Position numbers and translations under genes: made by a program
From: CAVQBJ01 sp963819075
GTDB taxonomy: Bacteria; Actinomycetota; Thermoleophilia; Solirubrobacterales; Solirubrobacteraceae
NCBI GenBank assembly: GCA_963819075.1
Contig: CAWFUP010000002.1
Location: 744,001 to 808,000, forward strand
DNA: 64,000 bases
Direction: 5' to 3'
In this document: in pieces, positions 41,265-52,515 of the stretch
Position numbering within the stretch: the first letter of the stretch is position 1
Layout of the letters: each line of letters starts with the position of its first letter
The notes under the pieces: generated by a model
Databases searched by the model: none
Told to the model about the DNA's origin: nothing
Seen by the model: only the letters and a program-made list of their open reading frames with translations

Positions 41265-41570
41265 GTGATCACCGTCAGTCGGCTCGGGAGCACCCCGTTC
41301 GATCAGGCTCCCCTGCACGCTGCGCGCTTCGACTGCTACAACTTCGCCGTGGCCTCTGACGAGCAGATATCCGGACTCTCGGGCAGGCTAACAATCGCAA
41401 CGCGCGGCGCTGCCGGGCCCGGTGAGGTGAGCCTCCGGACGGCGGCTGGTACCGAGTCCTACATCGCCTACTCCGACGATCCTATTCCCCGCGGGGCCGC
41501 CGTGCTCGTTCTGAACTTCCAGGGCGCCAGGACGGTCAACGTCATGCCCTGGCAGGAACCAGCCGGCTGA
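41265..41570 (+). CDS. NfeD-like OB-fold protein
   Basis: 101 aa, GTG start. The C-terminal half IATRGAAGPGEVSLRTAAG, then YIAYSDDPIPRGAAVLVLNF, has the alternating small-barrel pattern and G-x-A/G-V spacing of the NfeD soluble OB domain. No membrane segments. It precedes a flotillin gene by 41 bp. NfeD-like and flotillin genes are a well-known pair in bacteria, acting on membrane microdomains and protein quality control. Start codon is uncertain. Confidence 0.68.
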   Translation: MITVSRLGSTPFDQAPLHAARFDCYNFAVASDEQISGLSGRLTIATRGAAGPGEVSLRTAAGTESYIAYSDDPIPRGAAVLVLNFQGARTVNVMPWQEPAG

Positions 41571-41611
41571 CGCGCCGCGCGGCTGAGCCAGCCCCGAAAG
41601 GACTCAGAAAC

Positions 41612-42805
41612 ATGCTTGGAATCAGAGTGCCCGAACCCGATGAGGCGATGCTCATCGCCGGCGGTAAGAGCGGCAACGACGGCGCGCCGTTTAGGGTCGT
41701 CGTCGGTCACCGGGCGTTCGTGCTGCCCTTCATCAACCACGTCAGCTTCCTCACGTTGGCGATGTGCGAGGCGGAGGTCGCCGAGCAGTGTGTCACTAAG
41801 CAGGGCATCTCTCTGCAGGTGAAGGCGGTCATCGCCTTCAAGGTTGGCAACGATGTGGACAGCATCATCAACGCCGGTCAGCGTTTCCTCTCAGACCAGA
41901 ACCAGATGACCGTTCTGACCGGCCGCATCTTCGCCGGGCACTTACGCTCGATTGTTGGTTCGATGACCGTCGAGGAAATCGTCACCGAGCGCCAGAAGCT
42001 CGCCGAACAGGTCCTGGAAGGGTCCAAGGAGGAGATGGCCAAGATGGGCCTCGTCGTCGACTCTCTTCAGATCCAGTCGATTGACGACGGGGACAGCGGC
42101 TACATCTCGTCTATGGCAGCGCCACACACGGCGACGATCCAGCAGGCGGCCAAGATAGCCCAAGCCGAGGCGAACCGGGCGGCCGCGGAGGCCGAGCAGG
42201 AGTCAGCGCGCAAGCAGGCCGAATATGAGCGTGACACGGTGCTCGTGCGTGCCAAGTACAAGGCTGAAACCGACAAGGCCGAGGCCGAGGCGAATCAGGC
42301 TGGCCCGCTCGCTCAGGCCGAGGCCGAGCAAGCGGTGACCGACAAGCAGGCCGAGCTCGCCACTCGCCAGGCCGAGTTGCGTAGGCAGCAGCTCGTAGCC
42401 GAGATCGTCCGACCCGCCGAGGCCGAGGCCGAGAAGGTCAAGACGCTCGCCGCGGCCAACTCCGACGCGACGAAGCTCGAAGCGGAGGCCGCCGCGTCGA
42501 ATAATCGAGTCGCGCTGGAGCGCATGCTCATCGAGCAGCTCCCCGACATCGTGGCGGCCGCCGCGCAGGGCCTCGCTGGCGCCAACGTCAGCGTCCTCAA
42601 CGGGACCGACGGCCTCAGCGACATCGTGGCGGGTCTCGCCGGGCAGGGCCTGAGCATCCTCGACGTGATTCGTGGCCGGATGCCCGATGTTGAGTCGAAT
42701 GCGGACGGCGGTGCGCCGAGCACTCCAACTTCTTTGGCGCAGGCATCCGGCGGCGCCGCGCTTTCTGGTGGTGGCGATCATGAGGCCGCTAACGACAGTC
42801 GGTGA
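41612..42805 (+). CDS. Flotillin/SPFH-domain protein
   Basis: 397 aa. Residues 1-170 are an SPFH/Band-7 domain: VVVGHRAFVLPFINHVSFLT, ISLQVKAVIAFKVGNDVDSI, LRSIVGSMTVEEIVTERQKL and MGLVVDSLQIQSIDD. Residues 180-330 are the Ala/Glu-rich flotillin coiled coil with repeated AEAEQ units. No N-terminal membrane helix is seen; flotillins attach by hairpin or acylation. It probably builds membrane scaffolds together with the NfeD-like neighbour. Composition is less GC-rich than the chromosome, raising the possibility that this pair was also acquired. Confidence 0.9.
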   Translation: MLGIRVPEPDEAMLIAGGKSGNDGAPFRVVVGHRAFVLPFINHVSFLTLAMCEAEVAEQCVTKQGISLQVKAVIAFKVGNDVDSIINAGQRFLSDQNQMTVLTGRIFAGHLRSIVGSMTVEEIVTERQKLAEQVLEGSKEEMAKMGLVVDSLQIQSIDDGDSGYISSMAAPHTATIQQAAKIAQAEANRAAAEAEQESARKQAEYERDTVLVRAKYKAETDKAEAEANQAGPLAQAEAEQAVTDKQAELATRQAELRRQQLVAEIVRPAEAEAEKVKTLAAANSDATKLEAEAAASNNRVALERMLIEQLPDIVAAAAQGLAGANVSVLNGTDGLSDIVAGLAGQGLSILDVIRGRMPDVESNADGGAPSTPTSLAQASGGAALSGGGDHEAANDSR

Positions 42806-43135
42806 CGCGCACCCGGCGGCGGCCCGCGAGAGCTCCCGTGTTGCCAGATCCGAATAGATCCATGCCGGCGACGTAGCCAGATCAGTACGTCTTCGTCCAG
42901 TTCGAAACAAGACCCGAGGTGCGGAAAGTGCCCGGCTTCCAATCGTCGAGCGCGGCCGCGTGCGCGTAGAACGCAAGACCTGTCGGACATGTGGTGATGA
43001 GTCGTGCCTATCCGGTTTGGTCCTGTAGCGCTGCTGCGGGCTCGTGTGGCGAGCCTGGCGAATCAGGCGAGCGCGAAGAACAGCGGATTCTCGTCGCTAG
43101 TCGTTCCGAGAGTGCACGACCTGACGACATGGCCG
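42806..43135 (+). other. Gap after flotillin gene
   Basis: About 330 bases without a supported gene. The open frame of the next gene extends back to 43004, but without similarity. No clear terminator or RNA seen. Confidence 0.5.
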
Positions 43136-43777
43136 GTGCGTGTCGAGCGCTGGCAGCTCGATTGTTGTGGAGAGCCCTTCGCTGTGGGCGACGAGGTCTC
43201 ATGGACGCTTTCGTTCAGGCCGGACGAGGGGGAGTCGCTGTGGCCGGATGCGATGGTGATCGAGATCGACCCGGCGGACTGCCGTGGCGTTCCTGACGAT
43301 CGTGAAACCATCGGCTGCGTAACCCTCGCCGACGGTGTGGAGGCAGCGATCGCCGCAGCGCCTCTCGTTAGCCATGAGCGCGTTCACGGCACGCTGGTTG
43401 AGGAGCATCACGGCGGCGTGCCCGAGGGCCTGCCGCCGACCCACGGGACCGTCCGTCGCATTCGTGTCATCAGACAGGAGTTTCGTCTCGCGGGCGATCG
43501 CGCCTGGAGGCCCGTCCCGGGAAGTGTGCAACTCCACGACGTGGATCGTGTGCCTGACACCTTCGGCAGCGAATCGCCGACCGGCGATCGCCGCACGCTC
43601 GAAGTCGGGGTCCTGGTTGACCTCGACGCGTCGACCCGGCGCGACACCAGCGAACGTGACGAATGCGGCGGCGAGGCGGAGCTGCGGGTCCCCCGTGGGT
43701 TGGCATCGTGCCTGAACTCGGTCTCTCGCCGCCTGATAGCTTCAGAACACAAGCAGCCGAACGAAGGGGAGCTATGA
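43136..43777 (+). CDS. DUF6578-type protein
   Basis: 213 aa from GTG 43136; the frame is open upstream to 43004 but the conserved part starts VRVERWQLDCCGEPFAVGDE, the diagnostic N-terminus of DUF6578 (WQ.xCCG.PF.VGD.V.W). An HHGGVPEGLPPTHGTVRRIR block follows. Function of the family is unknown. Its stop overlaps the following SnoaL-like gene as ATGA. Confidence 0.72.
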   Translation: MRVERWQLDCCGEPFAVGDEVSWTLSFRPDEGESLWPDAMVIEIDPADCRGVPDDRETIGCVTLADGVEAAIAAAPLVSHERVHGTLVEEHHGGVPEGLPPTHGTVRRIRVIRQEFRLAGDRAWRPVPGSVQLHDVDRVPDTFGSESPTGDRRTLEVGVLVDLDASTRRDTSERDECGGEAELRVPRGLASCLNSVSRRLIASEHKQPNEGEL

Positions 43778-44181
43778 GTGAGCAGAGCATCGAGTTCGTC
43801 AAGGGTGTCTACGGGGCGTTCGCGCGAGGCGATGTGCCCGCCGTGCTCGGCGCATTTGCTGACGACATCGAATGGTACGAGGCTGAGGGCTTGCCATACG
43901 GGGGTCTGCACCACGGCGGCGAGGCCGTCGCGCAGAAGGTCTTTGGCCCGATCGCTGAGGACATCGAAGGCTTCGCGATCGTACCCGAGGAGTTCATGGG
44001 ATCCGGTGAAACCGTCGCCGCGGTCGTCCGCTATACGGGAACCGGCAAGGCGACTGGGAAGGCCCTGGACCTGCCCGTCGTGCACATTTGGGATATCCGT
44101 GACGGCAAGCTTGCGCGCTTCCGGCAGTTCATCGACACGGTGAAGTTCGCTGAGGTCGTCCCCGTTCCGGCGGCCGTATGA
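43774..44181 (+). CDS. SnoaL-like/NTF2-fold protein
   Basis: 135 aa. SIEFVKGVYGAFARGDVPAV, then FADDIEWYEAEGLPYGG and HIWDIRDGKLARFRQFIDT are the standard signature of the SnoaL-like ketosteroid-isomerase-related family. Start ATG overlaps the preceding stop and has GGGGAG before it. Ligand or reaction unknown. Confidence 0.85.
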   Translation: MSEQSIEFVKGVYGAFARGDVPAVLGAFADDIEWYEAEGLPYGGLHHGGEAVAQKVFGPIAEDIEGFAIVPEEFMGSGETVAAVVRYTGTGKATGKALDLPVVHIWDIRDGKLARFRQFIDTVKFAEVVPVPAAV

Positions 44182-45057
44182 CGGCCACGTAGCGCCCCGG
44201 CCCGACGCCGGCTCACCTTGCACGCGGGGGGCGGCAGGTTGCGGCGTGCGCCGCTCGGTCCCGGACAGCCCAGGGGTAGCACGCCTCCAGATTTTTGCTT
44301 TAGAGACCGCGCGTCCCCGCGGGACGGGTCTGAACGCTCGTCATCTTCTCGTGGCGATCACTTCGATGTCTTCGCTGCCGTCCGGGTTCCGCAGTTGAGC
44401 TGCGGAACCTGGTGCTGGCGGTCATGCTCAGGACTCCTCTGCAGGCGCTGAGGACGCGAATAGCCGATACGATCCCACTTCGCTGGCGGGCTGGACGGCG
44501 GCGGCAACCCCGGCACGGCGAGCACGCGCTTCATCGTCGACCCGACCGCGCCGACCGCGTCGACCGCGCGGACGCCCGAGCGCTGATCCGTGCTGACGTC
44601 GGCGAGCGTCTCGAACGCTGGCGAACAGACCCGTCTGACTGACTGCGCACCGCGCTCTGACTCAGTGCGCTCGCGGAGATCAGCGGTGGGGTTTGCGTTC
44701 CGAGCCGGCGGTCTTGTCCGATCGCATCAATCTTGAGCGCTGCACTCGCGCTTCACACGGTGGTCCAGCGGGAACACTCACCGAAAGGTGCTCAACACCG
44801 GCCTGTGGCACCAGCAGTCCGGACGGCAGGGACATCTGACCGCACCCATCCCCTCAACAAAGCGACCGATCACGGCGAATAGGAGATACATCGATAGCAG
44901 ACGAATCGCCAGCCGCCTCACGGCTGGGATGCTACCTCGTCCGGAGCTGACCTCACTGGAAACGGCGGCCGGCTCGCGACGCGGGAACGCTCCGCGGCGC
45001 TGGTGATGCTCGCGGGCGGAGTCCAGCGGGGCTGACCGACGGTCGCGTGGTGCACGG
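44182..45057. other. Gene-poor stretch with one strong hairpin
   Basis: About 876 bases without a convincing gene; a 76-codon frame at 44412-44642 has no recognisable features. GGTTCCGCAG and CTGCGGAACC at 44385-44409 form a perfect 10-bp stem around TTGAG. This region and the pseudogenes that follow look like decayed sequence. Confidence 0.5.
44385..44409. repeat. Perfect inverted repeat (10-bp stem)
   Basis: GGTTCCGCAG - TTGAG - CTGCGGAACC. It has no T-run after it and no adjacent gene end, so a terminator role is uncertain. Confidence 0.6.
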
Positions 45058-45857
45058 GTGGCCGTCTCGCGGCCGGCCGTGCGATCGTTTCGGGTGTGTC
45101 CTGCGGCTCGGCGGGCGTCGCGGAGCGCGGCGCAACGCAGACAGCTCGCATGCGAGGCGGCGCTTGCGGTGGCGGCGGGGCTTGGAGGTGCGGGGGGACG
45201 GGCCGTGATCTTGGAAGACTGGAACAACACGATCGTCCGGCTCGGTGCTACGGCGATGGTCGCGAAGGTGGGAACGAGTCATTTTCGCGATGCGAGGCTG
45301 GAATCGTTGGAGCGAGAGCTGGCGGTCGGCGCCTATCTCGCTGCATGCGGAGCGCCCGTGCTTCGGCCGACAAGCGAGGTCCCGGCGGGACCGCACCGCT
45401 GGCGCGGCTTGACCGTCACGCTGTGGCAGTACATCGAAGCCGTGCGTATCCGGTTAGCTCCGGGAGCGCTGCTGCATTCGGGGGTGCACGTCGTTCCTAT
45501 GAATATTTCACGGAAAGGACGTGCACCCCCGGCGAATCACAGTCGGGTTGGACGACGCTGCGCGGCTCCTGCGACGGAAGCCCGCACCACGCAAACTGGC
45601 TGCTGAGTGCCGGTGGGCCGCTGCTGCTCGACTTCGAAACGGCGTGCCTCGGCCCGGTGGGGTGGGATCTCTCCGCCCTTGGCGATGACGTCGTGGGCTT
45701 CTTCGCGGACGCCGATCGCGAGTTGCTTGCCACGCTACGGCGGCTGCGCGGCGTCTGCGTCGCGGCCAAGTGCTGGGTCGCGCTGGATAGGGCGCCGGAG
45801 CTTCGCGAGGCGGCGAGCGGAACGGCTAGGGCGACCGTGGCGCTGGAAAGCTGTTGA
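45058..45857 (+). pseudogene. Aminoglycoside-phosphotransferase-family gene, disrupted
   Basis: The first frame carries the N-lobe: VILEDWNNTIVRLGATAMVA (nucleotide loop and Lys), then LERELAVGAYLAACGAPVLR and GLTVTLWQYIEA. After about 45480 the frame changes to another that carries GSPHHANWLLSAGGPLLLDF (catalytic HxD-like loop, with Ser for Asp, and DFE) and ACLGPVGWDLSALGDD. Roughly 60-70 residues that should lie between are missing. A long palindrome (45476-45537) occupies the junction, so insertion plus deletion probably destroyed the gene. Confidence 0.78.
45476..45537. repeat. Long palindrome inserted in the phosphotransferase pseudogene
   Basis: GGGGGTGCACGTC (45480-45492) and GACGTGCACCCCC (45518-45530) are perfect inverted repeats. 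Inside are TTCC/GGAA and the core TGAA-TAT-TTCA. Outer ATTC/GAAT also pair with a 2-base bulge. The core and ends resemble the 22253-22295 palindrome. Confidence 0.82.
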
Positions 45858-45866
45858 CATAGGAGC

Positions 45867-46377
45867 GTGAAGATCGTCCAGTTCGGACCACTTCGTCCCG
45901 AGCAGCGAGCTGAGCTCGAAGGCGACGAGGACGACCCGTTCGATGCCGCCGGCTCGACACTGCAGTACCGCGCCAAACAACTGCACGTAGGGCTGATCGC
46001 CGATGGCCGCCGACTCGTAGCCTCGACGGGGCTGCTGGTCGTCGACGTGGAGGGTCGGCACCGCCAGCTTCCCCGTCGTCGGGATCGGCGGTGTGATCGT
46101 CAACCAGGCTTACCGTGGCCGAGGTTTGGCACGGGTGGTGATCCAGGCGGCGCTGGCAAGGTCACAAACGCTGGGCCCCGCGTTCGCGTTGCTCTTCTGT
46201 CATGAGAACCGCAGCGGTCTGTATCGCAAGCTCGGATTCCAGCAGGTAGATGACGCGGTTCTCGTCGAGCAGCCCGACCGGCAAGCGCCGATGCCTCAAA
46301 TGACCATGTGGCAGTCGCTCCGAGAGCAGGCCGTGTGGCCGACCGGCCCAGTTCTGGTCAAGAGCATGCCTTTTTGA
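45867..46377 (+). pseudogene. GNAT acetyltransferase gene, frameshifted
   Basis: From GTG 45867 (GGAG ahead) the frame gives KIVQFGPLRPEQRAELEGDE and GRRLVASTGLLVVDVE. At about 46050 one extra base (GGAGGGTCGG) shifts it. The other frame continues VGTASFPVVGIGGVIVNQAY, RGRGLARVVIQAALARSQ (acetyl-CoA motif) and HENRSGLYRKLGFQQVDD to the stop at 46377. With the base removed the product would be about 170 aa. It may be inactive or reflect a read error. Confidence 0.75.
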
Positions 46378-46604
46378 GATCCGCTGGGCCGACGGAATCG
46401 CCGCACCCGGCACGTCCGGATTGCCCTCGTGCGGGGGAACAGGCGACCGAACCGATCAGGAATCGAGAAGCGCGGTCACCGAGCCGCAGCTAGATTGATC
46501 GCGATGAACATCGACCAGGCTGGCACGTCGATTTCCGGGCTCCCGGTTTGTCTCCGGGCTCGACACGACACACGGTTCGTTTGACCACGACTTCAGGAGT
46601 GACC

Positions 46605-46961
46605 ATGACCGCATCTTCCACCCACGGAATCAAGACCGTGCTGCATCCCGTGTCCGACCTGGCCGCGGCCAAGGCGGTGTACGCCGCCCTGCTCGGGGTC
46701 CCGCCGCAGAGCGACGCGTCCTACTACGTCGGCTTCGAGGCCGAGGGCCAGCAGATCGGGCTGGTGCCGGGCGGTGGACCGCAGCAGATGACTTCGCCGG
46801 TGGCCTACTGGCACGTACCGGACATCGAGGCGAAGCTGGCCGAGGTGACCGCTGCCGGTGCCACCGTGAACGAGCCCGTGCACGACGTCGGCGGCGGCCG
46901 CCTGGTGGCCACCGTCAACGACCCCGATGGCAACGTCCTCGGGCTGCTTCAGGAGCAATGA
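46605..46961 (+). CDS. VOC (glyoxalase/bleomycin-resistance-type) protein
   Basis: 118 aa. The start ATG has CAGGAG 8 bases upstream. HGIKTVLHPVSDLAAAKAVY, then GVPPQSDASYYVGFEAEGQQ and VNDPDGNVLGLLQEQ give the two beta-alpha-beta-beta-beta modules of the VOC fold. It could bind a drug or metal-dependent substrate. It is followed 97 bp later by a UvrA-like ATPase; VOC plus UvrA-like genes often travel together in drug-resistance contexts (family recollection). Confidence 0.87.
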   Translation: MTASSTHGIKTVLHPVSDLAAAKAVYAALLGVPPQSDASYYVGFEAEGQQIGLVPGGGPQQMTSPVAYWHVPDIEAKLAEVTAAGATVNEPVHDVGGGRLVATVNDPDGNVLGLLQEQ

Positions 46962-47058
46962 GTGCCGACCGCTCGCTCCCGCCCTCACGTCGTCGCGACA
47001 CCGAGCATCGGCTCGCCCACGAGATCGATGGCGGCCTCGGCCAACCGATAAAGAGACG

Positions 47059-49458
<2,400 letters not shown>

Positions 49459-49502
49459 CTTCGTGCGCGCCGGCCGCCAGGCCCACGAGGCTGGCCAAGC
49501 GC

Positions 49503-50846
49503 TCAGCCCACCCGCACGATCGGCGGCAGCTCGTATGCCCCGTCGAACAGCTCGTCCGTCGGCTCGTACATGCGCAGGAGCGGCCGGAACGCGCCGGCCG
49601 GCGTCGGCAGCCAGTTCGCCCGGCGCTCGGGCTCGCTCGGCTCCTCGCGCTGCATGACGACGGTCAGCGAGCCGTCGTCGCCGCGGTGCAGGCCGGGCGT
49701 GCGATCGCCGATCGAGTACCGGTCGATCGGGTTCTCCACGAGGAAGAAGTCGGGTGTGTCGTACATCGTCACCGACCAGAACGCGCGCGAGGGGGGCGGG
49801 CTGACGAAGCGCAGCTCGTAGCGTTGTGAACCGTCGAGCCGGGCGCCGCCGCCGTCGATGTAGGTCATCGCATATGCCGCCTCGTACGCGTGGTTACCCC
49901 ATAGCCCGCCGCGTGCCGCCAGCGCGCGCCGGAGGTAGCGCGCAGGCCCGTCGGGGAGCTTGAAGCGCTCGTCGTCGAGTGCCCCCACCTCGAAGAAGTC
50001 GAGGTTGTAGTCGAAGGCGTCGAACGTGAGGTTCCAGCCGTTCTGCTGGGGCCTCTTGGCGTGCGCGAGCGCCGCCTCCATCATCTCGCGCCCGGCCGCG
50101 AGCCCGTCGCGCAGCTTGGCGGCGAGCTCAGGGCTCGCCTCGGTGTAGGGCGAGTCGCCGGCGAACAGGCCGAGCGGCTCGAGGCGGCGCTGGTAGGCGA
50201 GGTCGCGTTTGGCCGGCGGGAAGGCCGGCATCCAGGCGCGCATCTGCTCGAAGAACCGCAGGTCGTCAGCGACGGCCGGATCGGGCTGCGGAAGGCCGTG
50301 GCCGGCGGCGCTCGGCGTGAGCCGCAGCTCGTCCTGGAGGGCTCGGACACGCGGCAGGTCGTCCTCGCCGTCGACGGCGAAGCGGCCGACGATCGTGGCG
50401 ACGTCGGTCGGCAGGCGAATAACCGTGGCGTCGCCGCTCGTCTGGCCATCCCATGTCGGCCCGACGAGCCGATACGAGGCCGCCGCGGTCCCGGTGGCTC
50501 GATGGCCGACGTAGGCGAAGTTGTTCGTCCAGGTGTCGACGAACTGGAGCACGTAGTAGCGGCCGTCGGTATCGGGAACGTCCAGGCGGACCGGGCCGCC
50601 GCTTGCGTCGACGTTGGCGATCGAGTACACCGTGTCGTTGTTGACCGACACGAACGTGGTGTCGGGGCCGGCAAGCCTCCTGGCGTGGCCGAACCGGTTG
50701 AACTCGCTCGCCGGCACCCCGCCGACACCGTCGCGCGTGAAGCGGTCGACCTGCTGCAGGTCGAACACGAGCGGGAAGCCGTAGATGAAGGCCGCGGCGG
50801 CCAATGCGGTGAGATCGTCGCGGCCGTCGACGACGCCTGGGTGCAT
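49503..50846 (-). CDS. DUF1254/DUF1214 domain protein
   Basis: 447 aa from ATG 50846. The N-terminal DUF1254 portion has AFIYGFPLVFDLQQVDRFTR, FNRFGHARRLAGPDTTFVSV and NNDTVYSIANVDASGGPVRL. The C-terminal DUF1214 portion has AYAMTYIDGGGARLDGSQRY and FWSVTMYDTPDFFLVENPID. No signal peptide is seen. The biochemical role of these beta-rich proteins is unknown. It is monocistronic and divergent from AIM24 by about 190 bp. Confidence 0.88.
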   Translation of the reverse strand: MHPGVVDGRDDLTALAAAAFIYGFPLVFDLQQVDRFTRDGVGGVPASEFNRFGHARRLAGPDTTFVSVNNDTVYSIANVDASGGPVRLDVPDTDGRYYVLQFVDTWTNNFAYVGHRATGTAAASYRLVGPTWDGQTSGDATVIRLPTDVATIVGRFAVDGEDDLPRVRALQDELRLTPSAAGHGLPQPDPAVADDLRFFEQMRAWMPAFPPAKRDLAYQRRLEPLGLFAGDSPYTEASPELAAKLRDGLAAGREMMEAALAHAKRPQQNGWNLTFDAFDYNLDFFEVGALDDERFKLPDGPARYLRRALAARGGLWGNHAYEAAYAMTYIDGGGARLDGSQRYELRFVSPPPSRAFWSVTMYDTPDFFLVENPIDRYSIGDRTPGLHRGDDGSLTVVMQREEPSEPERRANWLPTPAGAFRPLLRMYEPTDELFDGAYELPPIVRVG

Positions 50847-51035
50847 CGGTCGTCTCCCTTCGCTGGACGGTTTCAGATCGCACCCTAACCGGCTGCACGC
50901 CGGCAGGTGACGCGGAGGTCTACGCTCCCAACGGGCCACGACGTCGTCGCGCGGTCGCGCTAGCGTCTGCCCCCCAGAGGCGCGAGCGCCGCAAACATGG
51001 CCGCGCCGTTGCCCACCGCGCAGAGGAGAGAGCCA

Positions 51036-51797
51036 ATGCCGAGCCCCCCGCAGATCCTCCCCACCCAGATCCCCGAGGGTCAGGCACCCGGGGTCAGCTA
51101 TCGCATCGAGGGCGAGCTCGTGCCCGTCGTGCACATGGCGCTCAGCGGCGAGGTGCCGGTCTACTTCGAGCATCACGTGCTCCTGTGGAAGTACCCGACG
51201 ATGCAGATCGGGCTGCACCCGCTCAAGAAGGGACTGAAGCGGCGCGTCTTCGGGGGTATGCCGCTGCTGCTGTGTGAGGCGCAGTCGGCCGGGGAGATCG
51301 CGTTCAGCCGCGATGCCCCCGGGCACATCGCCGCCCTGCACCTTCAGCCGGGGCAGGGCGTGATCGTGCGCGAGCACCAGTTCGTCGCCGCCACCGGCCA
51401 CGTGGCGTATGACTACAGCCGCATCAAGGGCTTCGCGAACAAGCTCTACGGCGGCGGATTCTTCGTCGACGAGTTCCTGTCGGCCGATCACGAGGGCGTG
51501 CTCTGGGTCCATGGCTACGGCAACGTGTTCGAGAAGCAGCTCGAGGCGGGCGAGACGATCGACATCGAGCCCGGAGGATGGCTCTTCCGCGATCACTCTG
51601 TGCAGATGGAGCAGAAGATCGTCGGCATGAAGACGGGCCTGCTCGGCGGGAGCGGCCAGCTCATCTTCAACCGCTTCACCGGCCCTGGCCGCGTTGGTCT
51701 TCAGAGCGCCTACTACCATCCGCCGGCCGAAGCCAACCAGCAACAGTCGGGTAGCAACTCGCTCGGCGGGCTCGTGGGCGGCCTGCTCAACAACTGA
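51036..51797 (+). CDS. AIM24-family protein
   Basis: 253 aa from ATG 51036, preceded by GAGGAGAG. The characteristic blocks are GVSYRIEGELVPVVHMALSG, VLLWKYPTMQIGLHPLKKGL, FSRDAPGHIAALHLQPGQGV and VHGYGNVFEKQLEAGETIDI, a beta-helix-like fold related to TRAP-type domains. Function is unknown. It ends with a Gly/Ser tail. The next gene starts within its stop (TGATG), so the two are translationally coupled. Confidence 0.88.
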   Translation: MPSPPQILPTQIPEGQAPGVSYRIEGELVPVVHMALSGEVPVYFEHHVLLWKYPTMQIGLHPLKKGLKRRVFGGMPLLLCEAQSAGEIAFSRDAPGHIAALHLQPGQGVIVREHQFVAATGHVAYDYSRIKGFANKLYGGGFFVDEFLSADHEGVLWVHGYGNVFEKQLEAGETIDIEPGGWLFRDHSVQMEQKIVGMKTGLLGGSGQLIFNRFTGPGRVGLQSAYYHPPAEANQQQSGSNSLGGLVGGLLNN

Positions 51798-52450
51798 TGG
51801 CGCCGCCGCCGGGATATCTCGCCGGACATCCGCTGCCCCCGGGGATCGCCGGAGCGCTCGGGCTCACCGGCTACCAGCTGCTCGCCGAGGTCGGCGGCGT
51901 CGGGGCGGGGCGGCTCGGGCCCCAGATCTTCCTGCTCGCCGCCGCCGATCCCGATCCGAACGTACCCGAGCCGGGCACCCAGATCGCGCTGCACCATCCG
52001 CGGTTGCGCGACGAGAGCGAGCTCCCGACGTGGACGGCGCTCGCCGCGCAGCTCGGATACCTGCGGCTCTCCGGGTACCGCGTCGTCCTCGAACGCGAGG
52101 GCACGCGCAGCGCGCTGCACCTGATGGATCCGGCAACCGGAGCGGTGGCCGCCCGCATCCCGTCGCGCCATCCGGGGCGGCTCTCGCTGTCGGGCGGGGC
52201 GACGGCCCCGCGGTTGCTCGCGGAGCTGAGGGCCCTGCCCGCGGCCGGCCCGGAAACCGATCCGCAGCGTCCTGAGCTGCTGCGCGAGGTCATCCTCGCG
52301 CTCGCGCTGCGCGACGAGGACACCTCCGGTGCCGAAGCCGTCGAGCTGGCCGACCGAGCGCTCGAGCTCGCGCAGGCCGATCCGTCACTTGACCCGACCA
52401 AGGCCCTCGCCGCGGCGCGGTCGCGCGCCTCGCCGGCCGGCGAGGGCTGA
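51797..52450 (+). CDS. Hypothetical protein coupled to AIM24
   Basis: 217 aa. Pro-rich start then LLAEVGGVGAGRLGPQIFLL, a middle with LRLSGYRVVLEREGTRSALH, and a helical tail (LRDEDTSGAEAVELADRALE). No known domain recognised. ATG overlaps the preceding stop by one base. A partner of the AIM24 protein is the simplest guess. Confidence 0.7.
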   Translation: MAPPPGYLAGHPLPPGIAGALGLTGYQLLAEVGGVGAGRLGPQIFLLAAADPDPNVPEPGTQIALHHPRLRDESELPTWTALAAQLGYLRLSGYRVVLEREGTRSALHLMDPATGAVAARIPSRHPGRLSLSGGATAPRLLAELRALPAAGPETDPQRPELLREVILALALRDEDTSGAEAVELADRALELAQADPSLDPTKALAAARSRASPAGEG

Positions 52451-52515
52451 CGCCGCCGCTGGGCGCGAGGCCCCGCCCCTGTGCCGGCGCGACCAGCTCG
52501 TAGCCTGTCAGGCCG

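Noticed and set aside
44412..44642. 76-codon frame in the gene-poor stretch
   Set aside because: Arg/Asp-rich, no ribosome-binding site of note, no similarity recognised.
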